DNA from: JBKPNX01 sp046732855
GTDB lineage: Bacteria; Pseudomonadota; Alphaproteobacteria; Geminicoccales; Geminicoccaceae
DNA length: 32,343 bases
Reading direction: 5' to 3'
Assembly: GCA_046732855.1 (NCBI GenBank)
Contig: JBKPNX010000151.1
Span: forward strand, 1 to 32,343
The translations under genes were made by a program, and so were the position numbers. Below are positions 24,854 to 31,783 of this stretch, one piece after another. The notes under the pieces are model-generated. The model searched no databases. It had not been told where the DNA came from and saw nothing but the letters and a program-made list of their open reading frames with translations. The first letter of the stretch is position 1, and every line of letters begins with the position of its first letter.

Positions 24854-26212
24854 ATGGCGATGGCCGCCCCCGCGAGCGGCGCCGATCAGCCGCTGTACGA
24901 GCACGTCCTGCGCACCCTGCGCCTGGCCGGGCCGGTCATGCTCGGGCGCGCCGGGTTGCTGGTCATGATCTCGGTCGACACGATCATGTGCGGGCGGGTC
25001 GGCGCGCGGGAGCTCGCGTACTACGGCATCGCTTTCGCCCCGCACATGGCGTTTCTGCTGGTCGGCATCGGCCTGCTGATGGGCACGGTGGTGCTCACCG
25101 CCCAGACCGACGGCGCCGGGCGTCCGGCGGAATGCGGCCGGATCTGGCGTCTCGCGCTGCTCAATGGGGCTGCCTTCGGCAGCCTGTTCGGCCTGCTGCT
25201 CCTGCCAGGCGAAGCCATCCTCCTGGGGCTCGGTCAGCAGCCTGAGATCGCGGCCGAGGGCGGCACCGTGCTGGTCATGTTCGCGCTCGGCATGCCGGCG
25301 ATCCTGATGTTCACCGCGACGACCTTTTTCCTCGAAGGCATCGGGCGCCCGACGCCGGGAATGGTCGTCATCGGCCTCGCCAACCTGGTCAATTTCGGCC
25401 TCAACTACGTGCTCATGTTCGGGCCGCGGCATATGGGCGCCAGCGGCGCCGCGCTCGCTACCTCGATCACCCGCTGGTTCATGTTCCTGGCGCTCGCCGG
25501 TTACGTGCTCGCGATGCGCGAGCGGCGCCGTTATGGCATCGGCGCGCCCATGGCGGGGCATGGGCATCTCGAGGGCAAACTGGCGCGCCTCGGCTGGCCG
25601 ATCGCCGTATCGTACGGCCTGGAGAACGGCGCGTTCTTCGCCGCCGCCACCTTCGCCGGCTGGCTCGGGGCGGTGCCGCTCGCGGGCTATCAAATCGTCC
25701 TGAACGTCATGGCGCTGATCTACATGCTGGCGATCGGTACCGCGACCGCCACCGCGGTCCGGGTCGGCAACGCGGTCGGCCGCCGCGACCGTACGGGTCT
25801 CGCGCGGGCCGGCTGGGTCGGTCTCGGCCTCGGCATCGTAGTGATGCTCGGTCTGACCCCGGTGCTGTCGGTCGCGAGCGGGGCCATCGCCCGGATCTAT
25901 ACGGACGACTCGGCGGTGATCGCGATCGCCGCGCCGGCACTGGTGCTGGCCGCCTGGATCCTGCTGGTCGACGCCAGCCAGGGCATCCTGACCGGGGCGC
26001 TACGCGGCGCGGCGGACATCTGGGCGTGCATCGGCGTGCAGTTCGTGTGCTTCTGGTTGATCTGCATACCGCTGTGTTACCTACTGGCGCACCCGTTGGG
26101 CTTCGGCATCGCCGGGCTTTTAGGGGGCCTGTTCGTCGGCCTGCTCGCTGCGGCCCTGTTGCTCGCCTGGCGCTTCAAGGTGCTCACGGCGCGCGAGATC
26201 CGGCCGTTCTGA
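24854..26212 (+). CDS. MATE family efflux transporter (NorM-like)
   Basis: 452-residue polytopic inner-membrane exporter of the multidrug and toxin extrusion family, with twelve hydrophobic helices in two six-helix halves. Half one starts EHVLRTLRLAGPVMLGRAGL with SVDTIMCGRVGARELAYYGI (VDTIM...G, the usual helix 2 region). Half two starts KLARLGWPIAVSYGLENGAF and includes GTATATAVRVGNAVGRRD, the counterpart of the MATE signature. DASQGILTGALRGA is the typical helix 10 segment. It exports organic cations or drugs in exchange for Na+ or H+; the coupling ion is not readable. ATG 24854 is chosen, with a second in-frame ATG two codons on. It is followed after 20 bases by an M23 peptidase gene, so cotranscription is likely. 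Confidence 0.94.
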   Translation: MAMAAPASGADQPLYEHVLRTLRLAGPVMLGRAGLLVMISVDTIMCGRVGARELAYYGIAFAPHMAFLLVGIGLLMGTVVLTAQTDGAGRPAECGRIWRLALLNGAAFGSLFGLLLLPGEAILLGLGQQPEIAAEGGTVLVMFALGMPAILMFTATTFFLEGIGRPTPGMVVIGLANLVNFGLNYVLMFGPRHMGASGAALATSITRWFMFLALAGYVLAMRERRRYGIGAPMAGHGHLEGKLARLGWPIAVSYGLENGAFFAAATFAGWLGAVPLAGYQIVLNVMALIYMLAIGTATATAVRVGNAVGRRDRTGLARAGWVGLGLGIVVMLGLTPVLSVASGAIARIYTDDSAVIAIAAPALVLAAWILLVDASQGILTGALRGAADIWACIGVQFVCFWLICIPLCYLLAHPLGFGIAGLLGGLFVGLLAAALLLAWRFKVLTAREIRPF

Positions 26213-26232
26213 TTCCAGTGCGCGAGGCAGCG

Positions 26233-27234
26233 ATGCGTCGATGGTTCGCCCTCCTGGGCCCGCTGGTGCTCGCCGGACCGGCCGGCGCGCAGCCGCCGAA
26301 CCATCTTGCGCTGCCGATCGCCTGCACGCCGGGCGAGGACTGCTGGGTGGTGCGCTACGTCGACCATGACCCCGGCCCCGGGGCACGCGACTACATGTGC
26401 GGCGGCCTCAGCGGCGACGGTCATAAGGGGACCGACATCGCGATCCGCGATCTTGCGACCATGGCGGCGGGCGTCGAGGTCCGCGCGGCGGCCGCCGGCA
26501 CAGTCGACGCCCTGCGCGACGGCATGGCCGATGGGAGCTTCGACGAGGCCGGCCGGCAGGCGATCGAGGGCAAAGAGTGCGGCAACGGCATTCGGCTTGC
26601 CCACGGCGATGGCTGGACCACTTGGTACTGCCATCTGCGTCGCGGCAGCCTGATGGTCAAGAAGGGCGATCCGGTCGAAGCCGGACAGCCGCTCGCGCTG
26701 GTCGGCCTGTCGGGCGAAACCAGCTTCCCCCACGTGCATTTCGACGTCCGCCAGGGCGAGCGCGTGGTCGATCCGTTCGTCGGCGCCGAGCCTGCCGCCG
26801 GCTGCGCCCCCGGTCGGCAGCCGTTGTGGGCGTCGGACGTGATGGCCCAGCTGGCTTACCATCCGGTCCTGCTGACCGACGCCGGGTTCGCCACGGCCGC
26901 CCCCGACAAGGAGGACGTACGCCGTGGGTGGCACCGGCTGCCCGTCCTGCCGGTCGGGAGCCCGGCGCTGGTGCTCTGGGCCGAAGGCTACTGGGTCGCG
27001 GCGGGCGATCGGGTGACCTTCCGCCTGCGCGGGCCGGACGGGGGGACCGTCGTCGACCACGTCATGCGGATCGACGAAGGCCAGCAGCGCTGGCTCGGCT
27101 TTGCCGGCGCGCCGCGCCCAGAACAAGCCTGGCCAGCTGGCACCTACGCGGGCGAGGTGGTGCTCGAGCGCGACCAAGCCGGCGGATCCCGGCGCGTCAC
27201 TCTTGAACGCGCGGTCGCGCTGCGCGGACGCTAG
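26233..27234 (+). CDS. M23 family metallopeptidase, secreted
   Basis: 333-residue periplasmic LytM/M23-type protein. A signal peptide (MRRWFALLGPLVLAGPAGA) is followed by a mature start QPPNH. The zinc-binding set is present: H64 and D68 in GDGHKGTDIAI, H134 in WYCHLRRG, and H167/H169 in FPHVHFDVR. The lasso-type active-site insert (90-118) contains a cysteine-bearing loop, and C31/C37/C56/C116 may form disulphides. The C-terminal third (about 210-333) is a beta-sandwich-like extension not required for M23 activity (VTFRLRGPDGGTVVDHVMRI). It probably cuts peptidoglycan cross-links, or is a regulator if the activity is lost, though the residues look active. ATG 26233 follows GCGAGGCAGCG and lies 20 bases after the MATE stop; an upstream frame to 26026 overlaps that gene and is not used. 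Confidence 0.92.
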   Translation: MRRWFALLGPLVLAGPAGAQPPNHLALPIACTPGEDCWVVRYVDHDPGPGARDYMCGGLSGDGHKGTDIAIRDLATMAAGVEVRAAAAGTVDALRDGMADGSFDEAGRQAIEGKECGNGIRLAHGDGWTTWYCHLRRGSLMVKKGDPVEAGQPLALVGLSGETSFPHVHFDVRQGERVVDPFVGAEPAAGCAPGRQPLWASDVMAQLAYHPVLLTDAGFATAAPDKEDVRRGWHRLPVLPVGSPALVLWAEGYWVAAGDRVTFRLRGPDGGTVVDHVMRIDEGQQRWLGFAGAPRPEQAWPAGTYAGEVVLERDQAGGSRRVTLERAVALRGR

Positions 27235-27264
27235 CGCGCGCTTGCCTGGCCGCTGCTGAAGTCC

Positions 27265-27525
27265 TCAGTCGAGGTGGCGCGGCGCCCCCGCTGGGAGCAC
27301 GAGCTTGTTGCCGAGAGTGACCTCGATCCCGGGCGGCGAATTGGCCCGCAGCGGATCGCCGTTCGTGGTCAGGACGAATGGCGCCGCGCCGTCCGTCGCC
27401 GGGTAGGTCGTGTCGCACGCGGCGACGCTCAGAAGCAGCCCAAGCGCCAGCGCACCGCGGCTCGCGGCCCTGGACGCCGGGCGATCTCCACAGCTCTTGG
27501 GCATCATGCTTTTCTTGGGCATCAT
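27265..27525 (-). CDS. Small lipoprotein of unknown function
   Basis: 86-residue ORF with a signal ALALGLLLSVAAC, a good lipobox with C37, followed by about 50 residues (TTYPATDGAAPFVLTTNGD, then LGNKLVLPAG). No family recognised. The first ATG (27525) overlaps the TGA of the TusA-like gene as ATGA, indicating translational coupling. An 18-bp tandem duplication (27495-27530) has doubled the start region, giving the N-terminus MMPKKSMMPKS and a second ATG pair at 27507/27504; either may be used, and the shorter one gives a more normal signal peptide length. Last gene of a minus-strand run with EF-hand and TusA-like genes. Confidence 0.65.
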   Translation of the reverse strand: MMPKKSMMPKSCGDRPASRAASRGALALGLLLSVAACDTTYPATDGAAPFVLTTNGDPLRANSPPGIEVTLGNKLVLPAGAPRHLD

Positions 27526-27530
27526 GCTTT
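27495..27530 (-). repeat. Perfect 18-bp tandem duplication at a start codon
   Basis: On the minus strand AAAGCATGATGCCCAAGA occurs twice in direct succession. The unit carries the ATG pair of the small lipoprotein gene, and its upstream copy also carries the stop codon of the TusA-like gene. Eighteen bases keep the lipoprotein frame. Confidence 0.95.
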
Positions 27531-27758
27531 CTCGATCACGAAGACGTAGAGACCATCGTCCTGCCGGCTGGACAGAAGCCGATGGCCGGTGGCGTCGCAG
27601 AAGCTGGTGAAGTCGGCGACCGAAGCCGGGTCGGTCGCGAGCACGCAGACGGTGGCGCCGCGCCCGACGACCATGAGCGCCTGGCGCGTCTTGATCAGTG
27701 GCATCGGACATAGGAGATCCCGGGCATCCAGGAACACGTCGTAGCGCTGCTTGGCCAT
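27522..27758 (-). CDS. TusA/SirA family sulfur-carrier-like protein
   Basis: 78-residue protein of the TusA fold. LDARDLLCPMPLIKTRQAL holds the CPxP motif with C17, the persulfide-carrying cysteine of TusA-type sulfur relay proteins. VCVLATDPASVADFTSFCDATG is the second conserved half. The family moves sulfur for tRNA thiolation, molybdenum cofactor or sulfur oxidation; which of these applies is not visible, as no tusBCD, dsr or moa genes are near. ATG 27758 is chosen; an ATG eight codons upstream (27782) is possible. The TGA overlaps the start of the small lipoprotein gene (ATGA), and the EF-hand gene ends 79 bases upstream. Confidence 0.9.
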   Translation of the reverse strand: MAKQRYDVFLDARDLLCPMPLIKTRQALMVVGRGATVCVLATDPASVADFTSFCDATGHRLLSSRQDDGLYVFVIEKA

Positions 27759-27837
27759 GGCGCGTGTCGCCGTTTGCGGCATCAATGTAGCGCCGGCAGG
27801 GGGCGCCGTCACCCGCGGTGGCCGCTGCGGCAGGTTT

Positions 27838-28281
27838 TCAGAATCGGTACTGCTGAATGGATGCCCGAAACTCCTCGAGCGTGATCTTCTGGTCACCGTT
27901 CGCGTCGATCGCCTCGAACTGAGTGAATGGGGCCTGCACGAACTCCGCGCCCGAAATCTTGCCGTCGCCGTCCAGGTCAGCATCGGCGAACGCCTGCGGC
28001 GTGACGTTGATGTCGCTGGGAGCGAGGCGCTGCTCCTGATCCAGGTTCTTGAGCGCACGATAGAAGATCTCGGTCTTCATCCGCAGGAACTCTTCGCGCG
28101 TGACCACCCCGTCGCCGCTCTGGTCAAGAACGGCGAAGAGCTCGCTGGAATTGTCGCCTGCGCCCACGGCGCGGCCGACAGGCGTGGCCAGCACGCAACA
28201 TGCGAGCGCGAGACCGAAGAGGTAGGCGGATGTCGCTTTCGTCACGGAACGCCGCGACGCGCCGCGGCCGGTGGGTATCAT
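27838..28281 (-). CDS. Secreted EF-hand calcium-binding protein
   Basis: 147-residue exported protein with a hydrophobic signal at about 17-41 (AYLFGLALACCVLATPVG, then GAGD). Three EF-hand loops are visible: DQSGDGVVTREE (53-64), DLDGDGKISGAE (102-113) and DANGDQKITLEE (126-137). All have acidic or polar residues at loop positions 1, 3 and 5 and Glu at 12, so calcium binding is likely at each. Such calmodulin-like (CaSP) proteins are frequent in alphaproteobacterial periplasm and mostly uncharacterised. ATG 28281 has GGAGAACC upstream; the open frame beyond to 28347 is unlikely. First gene of the minus-strand run with the TusA-like and lipoprotein genes. Confidence 0.9.
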   Translation of the reverse strand: MIPTGRGASRRSVTKATSAYLFGLALACCVLATPVGRAVGAGDNSSELFAVLDQSGDGVVTREEFLRMKTEIFYRALKNLDQEQRLAPSDINVTPQAFADADLDGDGKISGAEFVQAPFTQFEAIDANGDQKITLEEFRASIQQYRF

Positions 28282-28406
28282 GGACGGTTCTCCGGTCAGC
28301 GTTGCACGATCCGCCAGCGCTCTATCCCGCTTCGCTGCCGCACGCAACGAATGCCGGTCGCCGCGGTGCTCTGCGCCCCCTCGACGGCCCTGGAGTTCCG
28401 GGTCAG

Positions 28407-28985
28407 CTAAAGCTCGTCGAAGCCGCCGAAGTCGACATCCCCGCCGGCCTCCTCCTCCGACAGGTCTGGGTCCTCGTGGGCGGACGGGTTTTCCTCGGTG
28501 GCTGCGGCGTCGTGCGGGTACGCCTCCGGCGTGGCGGCCGCCGCATCGCCGGGCGATAACAGGCCGGAGATCGCATCGGCGATCAGAAAGCCGGTGGCGA
28601 CGCCGAGCGCAGTCTGCATCGCCCCCGCAAGGAAACCGCCGCCGGCGTTCGCCCGTGAGTGGTAGTCGAAGCCCGCCGCTTCCCGACCGACGCGGGCGGA
28701 TGCAGGCGATCGCGCCTCCTGGCTGCCGAACAGCCCGCCAAAGAAGCCGCCGGACCCGCGCTCGGCGGGCTGGCGCTCGAGATCCTGGACCCTGCTCTGC
28801 GCCCGGGCGAGCGCTTCCTGTTGAACGACGATCGCCTGCGCCATGTAATACGCTGCGGCCGGCTGCGCCGCGATGTGGCGGGCGATCAGCGCCTCGGCCT
28901 CGGGGTCGCGCGGCTGCGACTGTGCCTCGGCCTTGCGCAGTCGGGCGAACAGATCGTCGATGATGCCGCGTTCGTTCTGATCCAT
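28407..28985 (-). CDS. DUF2076 family protein
   Basis: 192-residue protein with the DUF2076 layout. The N-terminal helical part (MDQNERGIIDDLFARLRKAE and PEAEALIARHIAAQPAAAYY, MAQAIVVQQEAL) is followed by a Gly/Ser linker (GSGGFFGGLFGSQ), a short hydrophobic segment (GGGFLAGAMQTALGVATGFLI, about 114-135, split here by function not sequence) and an acidic tail ending DVDFGGFDEL. Members are periplasmic or membrane-associated and of unknown function. ATG 28985 has AAGGGGG a few bases upstream. It precedes the EF-hand gene by 125 bases on the same strand, so it may or may not share a transcript. Confidence 0.9.
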   Translation of the reverse strand: MDQNERGIIDDLFARLRKAEAQSQPRDPEAEALIARHIAAQPAAAYYMAQAIVVQQEALARAQSRVQDLERQPAERGSGGFFGGLFGSQEARSPASARVGREAAGFDYHSRANAGGGFLAGAMQTALGVATGFLIADAISGLLSPGDAAAATPEAYPHDAAATEENPSAHEDPDLSEEEAGGDVDFGGFDEL

Positions 28986-29228
28986 GGCCTGCCCCCTTGC
29001 CCCCTTCCCGATTGAAGTGGCGGACGCGCGCGCGCTTTCAAGGACACCGACCCGCCCGGACCCGCTGCCTTCTTGCTCTCCAGGGTTCGCCGACATTGTC
29101 GCGGCCCCGGCCACACAGGAACCGGGTCGGGGATCTGTATGGCTGCTTGGCAGCGACCGGAGGGCTCGGCGCCGAGCCCCGAAGCGACCAGAAGCGCCAC
29201 GATCCGCCTCGGACCACAAGGGCTGCCG

Positions 29229-29393
29229 TCAAGCATTATCCCCCTCGGGCGCTTCCTTGTGCTTGAGCTTGCGCGAGTAGCGGCGCCGGTTGGCCTCGCG
29301 CCGTGCCCGGAACGCAGGGTCGCGCAGCGTCCGCGCCACGGGATTGCGCCGGCGCAGCCGTGACTTGACGCGCTTGCCGCGTCCGATGGTCAT
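29229..29393 (-). CDS. 54-residue highly basic protein
   Basis: Short ORF from ATG 29393 to TGA 29229-29231, reading MTIGRGKRVKSRLRRRNPVA, then RTLRDPAFRARREANRRRYS and RKLKHKEAPEGDNA. About 40 percent of residues are Arg or Lys. The RNPVAxxLRxPxFRxR arrangement and the YSRKxKHK end resemble a small conserved alphaproteobacterial protein of unknown function, recalled but not verified. It could bind nucleic acid. The Shine-Dalgarno sequence is weak. It lies 243 bases upstream of the DUF2076 gene on the same strand. Confidence 0.7.
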   Translation of the reverse strand: MTIGRGKRVKSRLRRRNPVARTLRDPAFRARREANRRRYSRKLKHKEAPEGDNA

Positions 29394-29851
29394 GGGCTTG
29401 ACCCAACCTGAACGCCGCGCTCGGCCCGCCGCGGCTGGCCCAGCGGGGTGACTGCGGTTCCGGCACCCTCTGCGCCCCGATTACGTGATGCGCCAGTGCA
29501 CTTCCTCATCACGGGGGCGCGAAACCGGCTCCCCGCGCAGCGCCGGCGCGCTTCGCGACCGGCGCCGTTCGTCGATCATCTCCGCCGCCGCGCTTATCGT
29601 CAACGCGCCCACGGCTCGTTCAGGAACCGCTCGGTAGCGCGGCCGCGCCAGACGCGCATGGCGAGGCGTCGCCCTCGCGAAACCGGGAACGCTGCATCAG
29701 CGGCGCCGGTGCGCCCGTGAGCGTGACTTCCGGTCCGGCGCTCGTCAGCCTGTCCGGGAATTCCCGATGGGCGGCACCCCGCACGACGGGGCTTACCCGC
29801 GCCGCCGATCGGCACTAACCTGACGCCGCGTCTGGCCGGCGGGAGGCCCCG
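29394..29851. other. Divergent intergenic region, no gene recognised
   Basis: 458 bases between the small basic gene (minus) and the VOC gene (plus). Frames on both strands are Arg/Pro-rich translations of GC-rich DNA without motifs. Short palindromic GC runs occur (for example around 29525-29565) but no terminator or promoter could be fitted. Confidence 0.4.
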
Positions 29852-30694
29852 ATGAAAGCGCGCTTGCCCGATGACCTGCGGTTCGGAGCGGTAGCTCTCG
29901 CCGTGACCGATCTCGAACGCTCGGTGGACTACTATCGGCGGCGGCTCGGCCTGGAGCTGCTCGAGCGCCAGGGCGCAAGGGCCACGCTGGGCGTCGGGGA
30001 GGGACGCCTGGTTGAGCTCGAGGAGCGCCGCGGCGCAACGCGCGATCCGGCAGCCGTCGATCTGTTCCACTTCGCGCTTAGGGTGCCGTCGCGGCAGGCG
30101 CTGGCCCGGCAGCTCGCGCGTCTGGCGGCGACCGAAACGCGCCTGACCGGCGCGTCCGACCATACCGTGAGCGAGGCGCTGTATCTGCGCGACCCGGACG
30201 GCCACGGCATCGAATTCTATCGCGACCGCCCGCGCGCAAGCTGGTACGAGGACGGTCGCGTGCGCATGGGCACGACCGCCCTGGATCTCGACCGGCTGCT
30301 CGAGGAAGCGCCCGCGGGCGGCCGCGGCGAGGACCCGCTCGACCCCGCCACGGTGATCGGCCACGTCCACCTCGAGACGCTCGATCTCCCGCGCGCCAAG
30401 GCGTTCTACGTCGACCGGCTCGGCCTCGAGGTGACCACCGAGCGCCCGGGCGCGACCTTCATGTCGAAGGGCGGCTATCACCACCACATCGCGATCAACA
30501 CCTGGGGCAACAGGACCCGGCCGGCAGAGGACGATCACGGGCGCATCGGCATGCGATGGTTCGAAATCGCGCTGCCCGACCGGTCGTCCGTCGCGGCGCT
30601 CGCTGTTGAATTCGGTGCGCCGGTGCCCGACGACCAGCGGCTCGTCGTCACCGACCCGAACGGGCTCGCCATCCGCTTCGTTGCCCAGGCATGA
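29852..30694 (+). CDS. VOC family protein, CatE-like extradiol dioxygenase
   Basis: 280-residue protein with two vicinal-oxygen-chelate modules (about 10-128 and 168-278), the layout of CatE/YfiE-like catechol 2,3-dioxygenases. The second module has candidate metal ligands H173 (GHVHLETLD), the H210-H212 cluster (GGYHHHIAINTW) and E238 (RWFEIALPD). The first module has A13 where a ligand would be and is probably structural. LYLRDPDGHGIEFY and VVTDPNGLAIRF are the classical ends of each module. The ring substrate is unknown and no aromatic catabolic genes are near. ATG 29852 follows GGGAGG. The stop overlaps the start of the DUF1194 gene (ATGA), so the two are translated together. Confidence 0.92.
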   Translation: MKARLPDDLRFGAVALAVTDLERSVDYYRRRLGLELLERQGARATLGVGEGRLVELEERRGATRDPAAVDLFHFALRVPSRQALARQLARLAATETRLTGASDHTVSEALYLRDPDGHGIEFYRDRPRASWYEDGRVRMGTTALDLDRLLEEAPAGGRGEDPLDPATVIGHVHLETLDLPRAKAFYVDRLGLEVTTERPGATFMSKGGYHHHIAINTWGNRTRPAEDDHGRIGMRWFEIALPDRSSVAALAVEFGAPVPDDQRLVVTDPNGLAIRFVAQA

Positions 30695-31368
30695 GCGCCG
30701 GCGACGCCCGGATGGCTCATTGGGCGGGCGCGGCGCTGGCGGCTGCGGTCGCCCTCGCCCCGCTGCCCTGCGCCGCGATCGACTGGCTGGTGCTCGTGGT
30801 CGACCGCTCGAAGTCGATCGACGACCGCGAGCTCACCCTGCAGCGCAACGCCTACGTCCGGCTGCTCTCTGACGCGAACGTGATCAGCGCGCTCGATGGC
30901 GCCCACGTGGCGATCGTCGAGTTCGACACCCGCTCCGAGATCGTGGTCGACTGGACCGACCCCGAGACCGCCGCGCGCCTGTATCGGCACAAGCGGCCCG
31001 ATGGGCTGCGCGGCCAGACAGGGATCGGCGGTGCGCTGACCACCGCTCTCGCTCTGCTGGTCGGCAAGAGCGGCCGCCTCGTCGTCGACATCTCCGGCGA
31101 CGGCAAGGAGAACGTCGATACCGCGCTGCTGTCGACCATGCGCGCCGCCGCGGACGAGCGGGCGGTCGAGATCAACGGCCTCGCGATCATGACCCCGGAG
31201 ACGCCCGAGATCGACCGCTACTACAGCCAGCAGGTGGTCAACGGCTTCGTCCTGCCGGTCGAAAAGACCGATGATTTCCAGAGCGCGCTCAAACGCAAGC
31301 TGTTCTACGAGATCGCCGGCCCCGAGCGCGCGCCGGCCGCCGTCGATCTGGCGGCGTCGCACCCCTGA
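30691..31368 (+). CDS. DUF1194 (VWA-like) secreted protein
   Basis: 225-residue protein with a signal peptide (about 8-29, HWAGAALAAAVALAPLPCAA) and a von Willebrand A-like domain of the DUF1194 type. The metal-ion site DRSKS (D38, S40, S42) is intact, and GQTGIGGAL and VDISGDGKEN supply the other expected ligands. VNGFVLPVEKTDDFQSALKR is the usual DUF1194 end. Such proteins are exported in alphaproteobacteria and their role is not established; protein binding through the metal site is likely. ATG 30691 overlaps the VOC stop codon by four bases. Coupling of a dioxygenase-like enzyme with a VWA protein has no obvious functional reason here. Confidence 0.92.
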   Translation: MSAGDARMAHWAGAALAAAVALAPLPCAAIDWLVLVVDRSKSIDDRELTLQRNAYVRLLSDANVISALDGAHVAIVEFDTRSEIVVDWTDPETAARLYRHKRPDGLRGQTGIGGALTTALALLVGKSGRLVVDISGDGKENVDTALLSTMRAAADERAVEINGLAIMTPETPEIDRYYSQQVVNGFVLPVEKTDDFQSALKRKLFYEIAGPERAPAAVDLAASHP

Positions 31369-31555
31369 TCTGGGACCCGAAGCGTTGCCGCAGGCCGCGG
31401 CCGACCGGGTCTTCCCGCCGGATTTCGCAGCCGGGCGGGATGCGCCGCCACAGGGCCGCAGCCGATCGAATCCGTTCTCGGCCATCCGAGCGCTTGAATT
31501 TTGGCCGTCAGCGCGCGAGTCGAGGTGCTCGGCCAAGAACGTGAACCGTCAGGGA

Positions 31556-31643
31556 GTGGTCATTGCGAGCGAAGGCGCGAAGCAATCCAGGAGGCGCGGT
31601 GACCTGAATCGCCGCGACCGCTACGCGGCCTCGCGATGACGGC
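31556..31643 (+). repeat. Dispersed intergenic repeat, copy B
   Basis: Reads GTGGTCATTGCGAGCGAAGG, CGCGAAGCAATCCAGGAGGC, then CTGAATCGCCGCGACC and CTCGCGATGACGGCC. The ends GTCATTGCGAG and CTCGCGATGAC are near-perfect inverted repeats, and each half has internal self-complementarity (CGCTACGCGG). It is the more complete of the two copies in the window, in opposite orientation to copy A (11437-11511). It resembles REP/MITE-like elements of alphaproteobacteria. The rest of the gap 31369-31783 shows no gene. Confidence 0.75.
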
Positions 31644-31783
31644 CGTATGGAGCACTAAGTATGATTCCTGGCGCTAGTCCAAAATGCCGGCGGATCGCGA
31701 GAACAGCGCTCTTCCTTGTCCCTCGCGGGCTGGCCCTGCGGGCCTAGGCTCGAGACCCCCGCAACAGCCGATGCGGACCGCGC

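Noticed and set aside
29600..30538. Long minus-strand frame opposite the VOC gene.
   Set aside because: The plus strand has two complete VOC modules and a ribosome site; the antisense frame is motif-free.
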